Assembly: GCF_900100795.1 (NCBI RefSeq)
Contig: NZ_FNCO01000016.1
Coordinates: forward strand, 103,349-167,348
Direction: 5' to 3'
DNA from: Pseudomonas abietaniphila
GTDB lineage: Bacteria > Pseudomonadota > Gammaproteobacteria > Pseudomonadales > Pseudomonadaceae
Length of the DNA stretch: 64,000 nucleotides
Part shown: positions 1 through 9,712 of the stretch, in pieces
Position numbering within the stretch: the stretch's first letter is position 1
How the letters are laid out: the number at the start of each line of letters is the position of its first letter
Program-made: the position numbers and the translations under genes
The notes under the pieces: generated by a model
Databases searched by the model: none
Told to the model about the DNA's origin: nothing
Seen by the model: only the letters and a program-made list of their open reading frames with translations

Positions 1-265
1 CGGCGAGCCAGACCGGTGCTTCACCGTACGTGTGAATGCTCACGTAGATCCAGCTGGTGCCGCCGCCGAACAGGCCGAAACCGTAAGACCAGCCACGCCA
101 CAGAGCCTGGCGGGGCTTGAGGTCACGCAGCCCGAGATAAAAAACCACCAGCGCAACGATCGCCAGTGGCCAGATATCGAACGGCGCCAACGCCAGGGTG
201 ATCAGCGCGCCGGCCACCATGGCCAGCAGGTTACCGGGCCAGCCGGGGCGGGTGATCCAGCGCAT
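1..265 (-). CDS. lnt: Apolipoprotein N-acyltransferase, N-terminal part (cut by window edge)
   Basis: Partial gene: ATG at 265 reading leftwards out of the window, about 88 codons visible, beginning MRWITRPGWPGNLLAM and rich in hydrophobic helices (ALITLALAPFDIWPLAIVAL). The N-terminal membrane segments, the LALAPFDIWPL-like stretch and the GGTSWIYVSIHTYG motif fit Lnt, the inner-membrane enzyme that adds the third acyl chain to lipoproteins. It starts 27 bp after the corC stop on the same strand, the usual ybeZ-ybeY-corC-lnt order. The catalytic nitrilase-like domain lies outside the window, so the call rests on the N-terminus and context. Confidence 0.85.
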   Translation of the reverse strand, partial: MRWITRPGWPGNLLAMVAGALITLALAPFDIWPLAIVALVVFYLGLRDLKPRQALWRGWSYGFGLFGGGTSWIYVSIHTYGEAPVWLA

Positions 266-292
266 TTACATTCCTTATTAAGGGATACGACG

Positions 293-1135
293 TTACGAGC
301 GGGAGATCGGGCTCAGGCGCAGCAGGTGAATACGACGGCTGTCGGCATTCAGGATGCGGAAACGATACGCGCCGATTTCGGTGATTTCGTTACGCTTGGG
401 CAGATGCCCGAACGCATTCATCACCAGACCGCCGACGGTGTCGAATTCGTCGTCGGAGAATTCGCTGTCGAAGAACTCGTTGAAGCTTTCGATCGGCGTC
501 AGCGCCTTGACCAGGAAGTCGCCGCTTGGCAACGGCTTGATGTAGCTGTCTTCCTCGACGTCGTGTTCGTCCTCGATGTCGCCGACGATCTGCTCCAGCA
601 CGTCTTCGATCGTCACCAGACCCGCCACGCCGCCGTATTCGTCGATGACGATGGCCATGTGGTTGTGGTTGGCACGGAACTCACGCAGCAGCACGTTGAG
701 GCGTTTGGATTCCGGCACGAACGTCGCCGGACGCAGCAGGTTCTTGACGTCGCCAGCGCCGCCGTTGTCCTTGAGGATCAATGGCAGCAGGTCTTTGGCG
801 AGCAGGACGCCCAGCACGTCGTCGTGGCTTTCACCAATCACCGGGTAGCGCGAGTGCGCGGAGTCGATGACCGCTGGCAGGAATTCACGAGGGCTTTGGC
901 TGGCCTTGATGCTGATCATCTGGGAGCGCGGCACCATGATGTCGCGCACCTGCAGGTCTGCGACCTGAATGGCGCCTTCGACGATGGCCAAGGCTTCGCT
1001 GTCCAGCAGCTTGTTTTGATGGGCTTCGCGCAGCAGCTCAAGCAGCTCCTGGCGGTTTTTCGGCTCATGGGCAAATGCCTGGGTCAGTTTGCCCAACCAT
1101 GACTTTTGCCCGTTGCTCGATCGGTCTTCGCTCAT
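293..1135 (-). CDS. corC: CorC/HlyC-family CBS-domain protein
   Basis: 280 aa. Two CBS domains (about residues 66-125 and 132-190, with AIVIDEYGGVAGLVTIEDVL in the second) are followed by a CorC_HlyC transporter-associated domain (about 205-277). This is the soluble CorC form without the DUF21 membrane domain. The family is linked to magnesium/cobalt efflux and, in the CBS domains, to adenine-nucleotide sensing; the exact role in Pseudomonas is not shown by sequence. It sits 5 bp downstream of ybeY and 27 bp before lnt, so it is very probably cotranscribed with ybeZ, ybeY and lnt. The ATG at 1135 gives a normal family length. Confidence 0.92.
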   Translation of the reverse strand: MSEDRSSNGQKSWLGKLTQAFAHEPKNRQELLELLREAHQNKLLDSEALAIVEGAIQVADLQVRDIMVPRSQMISIKASQSPREFLPAVIDSAHSRYPVIGESHDDVLGVLLAKDLLPLILKDNGGAGDVKNLLRPATFVPESKRLNVLLREFRANHNHMAIVIDEYGGVAGLVTIEDVLEQIVGDIEDEHDVEEDSYIKPLPSGDFLVKALTPIESFNEFFDSEFSDDEFDTVGGLVMNAFGHLPKRNEITEIGAYRFRILNADSRRIHLLRLSPISRS

Positions 1136-1140
1136 AGCCC

Positions 1141-1641
1141 TTACTCGTGGTCCTTGCCTGGTGTTTCTGTGTTTGGGGTGTCGACGCGTTCATCGTCGGC
1201 GTAGGGGTCGGGATAGCCCAACTCTGCAAGCAACTCCCGTTCCAGTGCTTCCATCTCTTCGGCTTCGTCATCTTCGATGTGATCGTAGCCCAACAAATGC
1301 AGGCAGCCGTGAATCACCAAATGCGCCCAGTGCGCGTCCAGTGCCTTGCCCTGTTCGGCGGCCTCGCGGGCCACGACAGGGACGCAGATCACCAGATCAC
1401 CCAGTAAGGGGATATCCAGGAGTTCGTCGGGAACATCGGCGGGAAACGACAGCACGTTGGTGGCGTAGTCTTTGTGACGCCACGTGTGATTCAGTTCCCG
1501 GCCCTCGGCTTCGTCGACCAGCCGGATGGTCATTTCTGAATCCGCCGAGCGCTGGCGCAGGCCCATTTCACACCAGAGGCGGAATTGGGCTTCGCTCGGC
1601 GCGCTGGCTTGACTGGCGACCTGCAGATCCAGCTCAAGCAT
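1141..1641 (-). CDS. ybeY: Endoribonuclease YbeY (rRNA maturation factor)
   Basis: 166 aa. The metal-binding signature HGCLHLLGYDH (His111, His115, His121) identifies the YbeY/UPF0054 single-strand endoribonuclease needed for 16S rRNA 3'-end maturation and ribosome quality control. I chose ATG 1641 because it begins MLELDLQ, the usual YbeY N-terminus, and overlaps the end of ybeZ by 8 bp, typical of coupled translation. A longer reading to 1734 would only add residues encoded in another frame of ybeZ. The C-terminal tail after residue about 145 is acidic and probably disordered. Confidence 0.95.
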   Translation of the reverse strand: MLELDLQVASQASAPSEAQFRLWCEMGLRQRSADSEMTIRLVDEAEGRELNHTWRHKDYATNVLSFPADVPDELLDIPLLGDLVICVPVVAREAAEQGKALDAHWAHLVIHGCLHLLGYDHIEDDEAEEMEALERELLAELGYPDPYADDERVDTPNTETPGKDHE

Positions 1642-2638
1642 CGCGGCGGTTGTCCCGTGAGCCGTCCTGATCGTTGCGCTCTTCGAAGCGCTCGTACGCC
1701 TCGACAATGCGCTGCACCAGCGGGTGGCGCACAACGTCTTTGGGCTTGAAGTGGGTGAAGCTGATGCCGGGAACGTCCTTGAGCACTTCGATGACGTGAT
1801 TCAGGCCGGATTTCGTGCCTTTGGGCAGGTCGATCTGGGTGATGTCACCGGTGATCACGGCCGTTGAGCCGAAGCCGATACGGGTCAGGAACATCTTCAT
1901 CTGCTCGACAGTGGTGTTCTGACTCTCGTCGAGAATGATGAAGCTGTTATTAAGGGTCCGGCCACGCATGTAGGCCAGCGGCGCGACTTCGATGACCTGT
2001 TTCTCGATCAGCTTGGCCACGTATTCGAAGCCCAGCATCTCGTACAGCGCGTCGTAGAGCGGTCGCAGGTAAGGGTCGATCTTCTGCGCCAGATCGCCGG
2101 GCAGGAACCCGAGCTTCTCACCCGCTTCAACCGCCGGACGCACCAGCAGGATGCGGCGGATCTGCTCGCGCTCCAGCGCGTCGACAGCGGCAGCCACTGC
2201 AAGGTAGGTCTTGCCGGTACCGGCTGGCCCGATGCCGAAGTTGATGTCGTTGGCGAGGATTTCCTTCACGTACCGCTGCTGATTCAGGCCGCGAGGGCGA
2301 ATCATGCCTTTCTTGGTACGCAGGGCTACGCCGACTTCGGCGGCAGGGTGGTTATCCAGCTCTTCAACGCCGGACTCCTGCAGGAACAGATGCACCATGT
2401 CTGGCGACAGCTCGGTACTTTTGGTTTCCCGGTACAGTCGGCGCAGCAGGTTTTCTGCCGAAGTGGTTTGTTTTCGCTCACCGATCATCTCGAACTGGCC
2501 TCCGCGATTGCGGATCTCGATGTCCAGGCGCTGTTCGATCAGGCGCAAATGCTCGTCGAATTGCCCGCACAGATTGGCGAAGCGGTGGGCCTCGATAGGT
2601 TCGAGGCTGAAACGATGTGGTTCGATAGGTGCGTTCAA
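1634..2638 (-). CDS. ybeZ: PhoH-family ATPase YbeZ
   Basis: 334 aa. PhoH-like ATPase with Walker A GPAGTGKT (residues 137-144), Walker B FIILDE (Asp237, Glu238) and a helical N-terminal region. YbeZ works with YbeY in rRNA processing; the direct coding overlap with ybeY here agrees with that. It is the first gene of the ybeZ-ybeY-corC-lnt unit and is separated from miaB, on the same strand, by about 290 bp that contain an inverted repeat. The length and both nucleotide-binding motifs look intact. Confidence 0.93.
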   Translation of the reverse strand: MNAPIEPHRFSLEPIEAHRFANLCGQFDEHLRLIEQRLDIEIRNRGGQFEMIGERKQTTSAENLLRRLYRETKSTELSPDMVHLFLQESGVEELDNHPAAEVGVALRTKKGMIRPRGLNQQRYVKEILANDINFGIGPAGTGKTYLAVAAAVDALEREQIRRILLVRPAVEAGEKLGFLPGDLAQKIDPYLRPLYDALYEMLGFEYVAKLIEKQVIEVAPLAYMRGRTLNNSFIILDESQNTTVEQMKMFLTRIGFGSTAVITGDITQIDLPKGTKSGLNHVIEVLKDVPGISFTHFKPKDVVRHPLVQRIVEAYERFEERNDQDGSRDNRRDA

Positions 2639-2774
2639 AGTGGTTTTTAGCCGCCCGACGGCAATAAAGGTGAAAGGAAGGATAACCCCTGCGGACGGTG
2701 TCCGAAAGGGCTCACTTACTAATGGTTGGGTCGCGGTTGCAATCGCACATTGTCGTCAAGCCGGATGTGAACCC

Positions 2775-2866
2775 CTGTGGGAGCGAATTCATTCGCGATA
2801 GGCCCTTACCGTCGATAAATATTTATCGCCTGATAGTCCGCCTCGCGAATGAATTCGCTCCCACAG
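2775..2866. repeat. Intergenic inverted repeat (GAATTCATTCGCG class)
   Basis: Left arm 2775-2797 (CTGTGGGAGCGAATTCATTC followed by GCG) and right arm 2844-2866 are reverse complements over 23 bases, separated by a 46-bp loop. The same arm sequence occurs again at 26191-26281. It lies between miaB and ybeZ and could form a stable hairpin in RNA read from either side. It is one of two arm classes of REP-like elements found in this window. Confidence 0.85.
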
Positions 2867-2929
2867 GTCATGCAGTCATCCGCAAAATCCTTGGCGTATC
2901 GCCTTTCAGATGCGGGCGCTTGCTTCGGC

Positions 2930-4258
2930 TTATTGCAACAACGACCCGCGCAGCGAGTGAGGTTGCGCGCTGTCAATGTAGACGTCGGCGAACTGACCGA
3001 TCAGCTTCGGGTTGTCGCAGCGGAAGTTGACGATGCGGTTGTTCTCGGTACGGCCTTGCAGCTCGCCCGGGTCCTTTTTCGAGTAGTCGGTCACCAGAAT
3101 GCGCTGCACGGTACCCGCCATCTTGCGGCTGATTTCGAAGCCCTGGCGGTTGATCAGGTCCTGCAGCTGCTTCAGTCGCTCCTTCTTCACCTCTTCCGAG
3201 GTGTCGTCGGCGAGGTCCGCCGCGGGCGTGCCTGGGCGGGCGCTGTAAACAAAGGAAAACGAGAAGTCCATGCCGACGTCTTCGACCAGCTTCATGGTCT
3301 GCTGGTGGTCCTTCTCGGTTTCACCGGGAAAGCCGACGATGAAGTCCGAGCTGATGCAGATGTCGGGCACCGCCGCGCGCAGCTTGCGCAGGCGTGACTT
3401 GTACTCGAGCACCGTGTGATTGCGTTTCATCGCTGCCAGAATACGGTCCGAGCCCGACTGAACCGGCAAGTGCAGGTGCTTCACCAGTTCGGGGACTTCG
3501 GCGTGGGCCTGGATCAGGCTGTCCGAAAACTCCAGCGGATGCGAGGTGGTGTAGCGGATACGGTCGATGCCGTCGATGGCCGCGACAACGCGAATCAGCT
3601 CAGCCAGGTCCGCAACGCGACCGTCGTGGGTCGTGCCGCGATAACCGTTGACGTTCTGGCCCAGCAGCGTCACTTCGCGCACGCCGTTTTCCGCCAGATG
3701 GAAAACCTCGGTGATGACGTCATCGAACGGGCGGCTGACTTCTTCGCCACGGGTGTAGGGCACTACGCAGAACGTGCAGTACTTGCTGCAGCCTTCCATC
3801 ACCGACACATACGCACTCGGACCATCGACGCGTGGCTCGGGCAAATGGTCGAACTTCTCGATTTCCGGGAATGACACGTCGACCTGAGGCAGGCGTGTCG
3901 AACGCGCGGCGTCGATCATGTCCGGCAGACGGTGCAGGGTCTGCGGGCCGAAAACCACGTCAACATAGGGCGCGCGATCACGAATCGCCGCGCCTTCCTG
4001 ACTGGCCACGCAACCCCCGACGGCGATCACCATGTCGGGATTGGCCAGTTTCAGTTCGCGCCAGCGGCCAAGCTGGGAGTAGACGCGGTCCTGCGCCCGC
4101 TCGCGGATGGAGCAGGTGTTGAGCAGGATGACGTCAGCATCTTCCGCGCGAGCGGTGACTTCCAGTGCTTGATGTTCGCCCAGCAGGTCGACCATGCGCG
4201 AGCTGTCGTACTCGTTCATCTGGCAACCGTGGGTTTCGATGTAAAGCTTCTTGGCCAT
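2930..4258 (-). CDS. miaB: tRNA-2-methylthio-N6-dimethylallyladenosine synthase MiaB
   Basis: 442 aa. Methylthiotransferase of the radical-SAM family that converts i6A37 to ms2i6A37 in tRNAs reading UNN codons. The N-terminal UPF0004 domain has its three cluster cysteines (Cys12, Cys49, Cys83). The radical-SAM domain has CSKYCTFC (Cys157, Cys161, Cys164), and a TRAM domain closes the C-terminus (about 375-440). All six cluster ligands are present and the length is standard. It is read divergently from the DUF1820 gene and lies upstream of ybeZ in the same direction. Confidence 0.96.
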   Translation of the reverse strand: MAKKLYIETHGCQMNEYDSSRMVDLLGEHQALEVTARAEDADVILLNTCSIRERAQDRVYSQLGRWRELKLANPDMVIAVGGCVASQEGAAIRDRAPYVDVVFGPQTLHRLPDMIDAARSTRLPQVDVSFPEIEKFDHLPEPRVDGPSAYVSVMEGCSKYCTFCVVPYTRGEEVSRPFDDVITEVFHLAENGVREVTLLGQNVNGYRGTTHDGRVADLAELIRVVAAIDGIDRIRYTTSHPLEFSDSLIQAHAEVPELVKHLHLPVQSGSDRILAAMKRNHTVLEYKSRLRKLRAAVPDICISSDFIVGFPGETEKDHQQTMKLVEDVGMDFSFSFVYSARPGTPAADLADDTSEEVKKERLKQLQDLINRQGFEISRKMAGTVQRILVTDYSKKDPGELQGRTENNRIVNFRCDNPKLIGQFADVYIDSAQPHSLRGSLLQ

Positions 4259-4290
4259 GCGGGTTCATCAGGTGATTCAAAGAACCGCGC

Positions 4291-4296
4291 ATTATA
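4291..4296 (-). promoter_or_regulatory. Possible -10 element of miaB
   Basis: On the minus strand this reads TATAAT, 32 bases upstream of the miaB ATG. No convincing -35 hexamer is visible 16-18 bases further up, so this is a weak prediction. The divergent DUF1820 gene has a similar TATAGT at 4343-4348. Confidence 0.35.
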
Positions 4297-4387
4297 GTGA
4301 CCCCGGCCTCGGGTTCCTAGCGTCGTCTACCGAGCGGCATGCTATAGTTCGCGCCCTTTTTCAAACCCCGATCATTGCCTGCCTGTT

Positions 4388-4714
4388 ATGACCAAACGCG
4401 AAGCTCCAATCTACAAGGTGATTTTTCTCAACCAGGGACAGGTGTACGAAATGTACGCCAAGCAGATCTATCAGAGTGATCTGTGGGGCTTCCTGGAGGT
4501 GGAGGAGTTCGTCTTTGGTGAGCGCACGACGGTGGTGGTGGATCCCAGCGAAGAGAAGCTGAAGGCGCAGTTCGACGGCGTAGTGCGCAGTTTCGTGCCG
4601 ATGCATTCGATCGTGCGCATCGATGAGGTCGAGCGGATGGGGACGGCGAAGATCAGCGAAGCGCGTCAGACCGGAAATGTGATGCCGTTTCCGATGCCGA
4701 TGCCTGATAAGTAG
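4388..4714 (+). CDS. DUF1820 family protein
   Basis: 108 aa small soluble protein starting MTKREAPIYKVIFLNQGQVY. The motif run YEMYAKQIYQSDLWGFLEVE and the VDPSEEKLKAQF segment match the DUF1820 family, common in Pseudomonas and other gammaproteobacteria and without a known function. No signal peptide or membrane segment is visible. It is divergent from miaB with a 129-bp gap and is followed by the large inverted-repeat region, so it is probably monocistronic. Confidence 0.85.
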   Translation: MTKREAPIYKVIFLNQGQVYEMYAKQIYQSDLWGFLEVEEFVFGERTTVVVDPSEEKLKAQFDGVVRSFVPMHSIVRIDEVERMGTAKISEARQTGNVMPFPMPMPDK

Positions 4715-4779
4715 GTTTCTGGGTTTTTGGGTTTTGGATGGTGTGAATATCCGTTTCTGCGGTAACGGCGACCTAGGGT

Positions 4780-5541
4780 TCCGCTCTTACAGCGGGTCAC
4801 TTTTGTAAAAGCGACAAAAGTAACCAAAAACGCTTTGCTCCTGGTTGGGTCCGACTTCGTCGGATTCCCGCACTCCGACGACGCTCCGTGGGCCCGCGCC
4901 AAACGGACATCCATGTCCTGACGGCGCTCTCGCGGCATCCATGCCGCTCGACCCACTGCGCGTCGTCTACGTTTGGCCTGCACCCAAGTCGCGTTTGGCG
5001 GTGTCTGGACCGTCGCGTACAAGAGCAACTCGGGCTGGAGCTAACGCTCATCGCATTCTTGATCGTGCATCAATTACCCTTACTCCACTCTCAACTGTAG
5101 GAGCGTGGCTTGTCCCGCGATCGGCGGGGAACCCGTCGTAAACCATGCCCACGCGGTCTGCCCGACAGACCGCATTCACAGGGATTGCTGCCGGTTCCCG
5201 GCAGATCGCGGGACAAGCCACGCTCCTACGCCTTCGGCAGAATCAACAGCAGAGCGGTCATTCGCAGCTCTGTTCTTGCTTTGCTTTTGATCTTCGTACT
5301 CGACAGTCCAGACGACACACATCGCGACTTGGGTGCAGGCTGAACGCAGGCGATGCGCAGTGGGTCGAGCGGCATGGATGCCGCGAGAGCGCCGTCAGGG
5401 CATGGATGCCCGTTCGGCGCGGGCCCACGGAGCGTCGCCGGAGTGAAGGAACCCGACGGAGGAGGGCCAAACCAGGAGCAGGGCCTTTTTGGTTACTTTT
5501 TCGGCTCTTGGAAAAAGTGACCCGCCGTAAGGGCGGAAAGG
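4780..5541. repeat. Long imperfect inverted repeat with ~215-bp arms
   Basis: The left arm (about 4780-4993, possibly to about 5030) and right arm (about 5323-5541, possibly from about 5294) are imperfect reverse complements. For example CACCCAAGTCGCG at 4981-4993 pairs with CGCGACTTGGGTG at 5323, and GGTCACTTTTG near 4795 pairs with AAAAAGTGACCCG near 5513. A second, shorter inverted repeat (5097-5229) is nested in the loop. The open reading frames inside have no family resemblance and mirror each other because of the symmetry, so I see no gene in 4715-5655. Confidence 0.85.
5097..5229. repeat. REP-like inverted repeat (GTAGGAGCGTGGCTTGTCCC class)
   Basis: Left arm 5097-5122 and right arm 5204-5229 are perfect reverse complements over 26 bases (GTAGGAGCGTGGCTTGTCCC then GCGATC). 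It lies inside the loop of the larger inverted repeat 4780-5541. The same arms recur at 6427, 13454, 23139 and 35522. Confidence 0.9.
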
Positions 5542-5655
5542 TGATTCAGCGCCACCCGAGAAAATGGATAAGCTCTCAAACCTTCTTGCTTTGAGGCTTT
5601 GCTAATTTCGGGAGTGACGAGCTTTCGTCGCCAAGCCAGGCGAAATTGAATCCGC

Positions 5656-6219
5656 TCAGGGCTTGGCGCTATCAGGAAACGGCGCAAACGGCGTGCGCCC
5701 TTCAGCCGTTTGCAGTTCAAGCAGGTACTTGCGGAAGATCTGACCCAATACTTGAGTCGCCACTTCCAGATCTTCCTTCTTCATCTGCCCCGACACTTCG
5801 TCGGCCTGATCCAGTGCATCTTCCGAACCGTTGACCGCCGCCATCTTCAGCACGATGTAAGCCTGAATGTTATTGGCCTGCACGCCCTCGCCACGGAAGA
5901 ACATCAGACCCAGTTGATACTGCGCCTGTGCATGACCCTGTAACGAAGCCTGTTCGAAATAGTTGAGCGCTTGAGTGAGGTCACGCGGCGTGCTTTTGCC
6001 GTCGTAATAAAACTGTCCCAACTCGTATTGTGCCTGCGCATCCCCGCCTTGCGCCGCCTGCTGGCAGGCCGACAACGCTGCGGGCAGGTTGTCTGGCTGG
6101 GTATTGAGGGTGCAACGACCCACCGCTGGGATTAACAACGAGTTGCCACCTGCGTTCGCCAGCAGGGGATGAAGAAGCAACAGGCAGCCCAATGCAAGGG
6201 TGCGGCCGGTGCGGTTCAT
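5656..6219 (-). CDS. Sel1/TPR-repeat protein with signal peptide
   Basis: 187 aa. The N-terminus MNRTGRTLALGCLLLLHPLL ending in ANAGG is a clear signal peptide with a likely cut after ANA, so the protein is periplasmic. Residues about 50-140 hold Sel1-like repeats (DAQAQYELGQFYYDGKSTPR, HAQAQYQLGLMFFRGEGVQA), typical of protein-interaction scaffolds. No catalytic domain is seen, so the partner and process are unknown. Both flanks are intergenic inverted repeats, suggesting a single-gene unit. Confidence 0.8.
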   Translation of the reverse strand: MNRTGRTLALGCLLLLHPLLANAGGNSLLIPAVGRCTLNTQPDNLPAALSACQQAAQGGDAQAQYELGQFYYDGKSTPRDLTQALNYFEQASLQGHAQAQYQLGLMFFRGEGVQANNIQAYIVLKMAAVNGSEDALDQADEVSGQMKKEDLEVATQVLGQIFRKYLLELQTAEGRTPFAPFPDSAKP

Positions 6220-6426
6220 GGAAGTCGACTTACCTCTGAAAAAGGTGCGGGCATGCCCGTCCAGCTAAACGTGCTGGCTGCGCATTATGAAATAAGCAGG
6301 GCCAACCTTACAAAGTCTTTGCAGAATTTCTGCTGCGCGGGCTTGATTCGCCTGTAATCAGGCGGTCTGGCCGATCTGCGAAAGTAAATATCTAACAAAA
6401 TAACCCGAGAACAACGCAATTCAACT

Positions 6427-6560
6427 GTAGGAGCGTGGCTTGTCCCGCGATCTGCCGGGTACCGGCAGTAACCCCTACTGACGCGATTATCTCTGACACT
6501 CCGCGTTCACCGATTCTGCTGTCGCTGCGCGACAGATCGCGGGACAAGCCACGCTCCTAC
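6427..6560. repeat. REP-like inverted repeat (GTAGGAGCGTGGCTTGTCCC class)
   Basis: Left arm starts at 6427 and the right arm ends at 6560 (CAGATCGCGGGACAAGCCAC then GCTCCTAC). It lies between the convergent end of hemL and the start region of the Sel1 protein. The loop is about 80 bp. The rest of the 6220-6595 gap holds nothing else I recognise. Confidence 0.88.
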
Positions 6561-6595
6561 GAGTTTTGAGCAGCCGTTGTTTCACCGGTGGCTCA

Positions 6596-7879
<1,284 letters not shown>

Positions 7880-7936
7880 GATGAGGTCTCTGTTTGAATC
7901 GGTCATAAGAGGGCGTGCGGTCGGCCAGATTCGGGA

Positions 7937-8563
7937 TCAGGCCGACTTGAACAAATCGTTGAAAGCGCGGGCGCGGCGTGTCACTTCCTGGGTGCTGTCA
8001 GCGCCGAACAGGCCATGCACCACGGCCAGCAGGTCGGCGCCATGGGCCACCAGCGGGGCGGCGTTTTCCAGGGTGATGCCGCCGATGACGGCAATCGGCA
8101 GATGGATGCGTTTGCGCGCCTGATCGAGCAGGTCGAGGCTACAGGTCGGCGCGCCAGGCTTGGTGTTGGAGTTGAAAAAGCGACCGAACGCGACATAAGT
8201 CGCGCCATCGGCTTTGGCTTTATCGGCGAGCTCCAGCTGCGCGTGGCAGGTGGCACCGACGATGGCCTTGTGGCCGAGCAACGCGCGGGCGTCCGGCAGC
8301 GAGCCATCGGTCTGACCCAGGTGCACGCCCACGCCGAGGCGCGCGGCGACTTCGGCGTCATCGTTGATGATCAGGCGGGTCTTGTAGCGCTCGCACAGTT
8401 TGAGCAGCGCCGAGGCTTCGCGCAGGCGTTTGGTTTCGTCGCCGGATTTGTCGCGGTATTGCAGCAGGGTCACACCGCCCTCGAGGGCGGCTTCGACATA
8501 AGACAGGAATTTGCCGGCCAACAGTTGACTGTCGGTCACGGCATACAAGCCACGTAGTTTCAT
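7937..8563 (-). CDS. thiE: Thiamine-phosphate synthase
   Basis: 208 aa TIM-barrel enzyme that joins HMP pyrophosphate and the thiazole phosphate to form thiamine phosphate. Recognisable pieces are LYAVTDSQLL at the start, LLQYRDKS, LIINDDAEVAARLGVGVHLG (pyrophosphate/Mg site) and AVIGGITLENA near the C-terminus. A good ribosome site (AGAGG, 7 bases before ATG 8563) supports the start. It lies 23 bp downstream of thiD on the same strand, so the two pyrimidine-branch enzymes are very likely one transcript. Confidence 0.95.
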   Translation of the reverse strand: MKLRGLYAVTDSQLLAGKFLSYVEAALEGGVTLLQYRDKSGDETKRLREASALLKLCERYKTRLIINDDAEVAARLGVGVHLGQTDGSLPDARALLGHKAIVGATCHAQLELADKAKADGATYVAFGRFFNSNTKPGAPTCSLDLLDQARKRIHLPIAVIGGITLENAAPLVAHGADLLAVVHGLFGADSTQEVTRRARAFNDLFKSA

Positions 8564-8586
8564 GAAGGTGCCTCTTTATCGTGGCG

Positions 8587-9384
8587 TTACGAGCAAAAAT
8601 CCAGCGGCAGGCGGCGAGGAACGAACTGGCCTTTGCCCAATTGTTCGGCGTCGCGCAACGTGCGCCAAGTGTAGTCCAGCGCGGTCTGCACAGCGCTGAT
8701 CACGTCTTGGCCGAGCGCCAGGCGCCCGGCCAGGGCGCTGGCCAGCGTGCAGCCTGAACCGTGATAACTGCCTGGCAGGCGCTGACAGGTAAATGTCCGC
8801 GACTGGCCGTTGCGCAAGTAAAGGCGGTTGTGCACCTCGTGCTCGTCGCCGTGGCCACCGGTGATCAGCAAGTGCTCGCAGAAAGGCAGCAGCTTTTCTG
8901 CGCATTCGTCGGCCGTGCCCTCGGGCAGTTCGGCGAGGATGCGTGCTTCAGGGAGGTTCGGCGTGGCAATCGTGGCCAGCGGCAGCAGGCGCTCGCGCAT
9001 CGCATAACCGACTTCATCTTTGCCCAGGCGTCCGCCGCCACCGGCGCGCAGCACCGGATCGCATACCAGCGGAAGATGCGGATGGGCCTCAAGCAGCTCG
9101 ACAACGGTATCCACCATCTCCAGCGAGCCGAGCATCCCCAGCTTTACCGCTGCTACAGTCGAGTCGTTGAGCACGGCATTGGCTTGAGCCATCACCCAAT
9201 CGCGGTCAAGGACCCGGAAGTCAGTGACGTTCACGGTGTCTTGCACGGTCAGGGCCGTGACCGCAGGAGCGGCGTGGCAACCCTGTGCGAGCAGGGCTTC
9301 GATATCTGCCTGCAAGCCGGCGCCGCCACTGGGGTCGTGGCCGGAGAGACAGAGGACAACGGGGCGGGAGCTATAGATATTCAT
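8587..9384 (-). CDS. thiD: Hydroxymethylpyrimidine/phosphomethylpyrimidine kinase
   Basis: 265 aa ribokinase-fold kinase that phosphorylates HMP and HMP-P in thiamine synthesis. It shows SGHDPSGGAGLQADIEAL near the N-terminus, VCDPVLRAGGGG, LLITGGHGDE and the anion-hole motif GSGCTLASALA near the C-terminus. I chose ATG 9384 (MNIYSSRPVVLCLSG) over the in-frame codon at 9402 because it matches the family start. First gene of thiD-thiE-hemL and divergent from the sensor kinase. I saw no thiamine riboswitch upstream. Confidence 0.94.
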   Translation of the reverse strand: MNIYSSRPVVLCLSGHDPSGGAGLQADIEALLAQGCHAAPAVTALTVQDTVNVTDFRVLDRDWVMAQANAVLNDSTVAAVKLGMLGSLEMVDTVVELLEAHPHLPLVCDPVLRAGGGGRLGKDEVGYAMRERLLPLATIATPNLPEARILAELPEGTADECAEKLLPFCEHLLITGGHGDEHEVHNRLYLRNGQSRTFTCQRLPGSYHGSGCTLASALAGRLALGQDVISAVQTALDYTWRTLRDAEQLGKGQFVPRRLPLDFCS

Positions 9385-9712
9385 GGTGCGCGAGCTTACC
9401 ACTAAAGCTTTTGCCGGGCCGCTGGTCGGCCGTAGATTTTTCGCGGCCAGGCACTGTAAGGCTCTAGCGCGATGGTTTCGGGGATGCCTGTGCCGATCGT
9501 CTTGAAAGGAAAAGGAAAGCTTGGCGTGCGACGATTAAGATGGTGTCATCTAGCTATCAATCGCTATGCTGTTGGCTTAGTTCGTCGTCCCTGCCAGAAG
9601 AGTGAATGCAAGTGCGTTGCCCGTTAAGCCTGTCGGCCCCTCTCAGGATCGTGTTGTCTCCAATGGAACGGGGCATTCACCACGCCGCCCAGAATGAAGC
9701 GGGTGGTGTTGC
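9385..9712. other. Divergent intergenic region thiD / sensor kinase
   Basis: 328 bp without a gene. It must hold the promoters of thiD (minus) and the sensor kinase (plus). I could not identify a convincing -35/-10 pair, hairpin, riboswitch core or repeat here. Confidence 0.5.

Noticed and set aside
4845..5594. Several short open frames between the DUF1820 and Sel1 genes
   Set aside because: They lie within the inverted repeat, mirror each other across it and resemble no family.
9385..9712. Thiamine riboswitch upstream of thiD
   Set aside because: I could not find the conserved TPP-riboswitch core; the gap is otherwise featureless.
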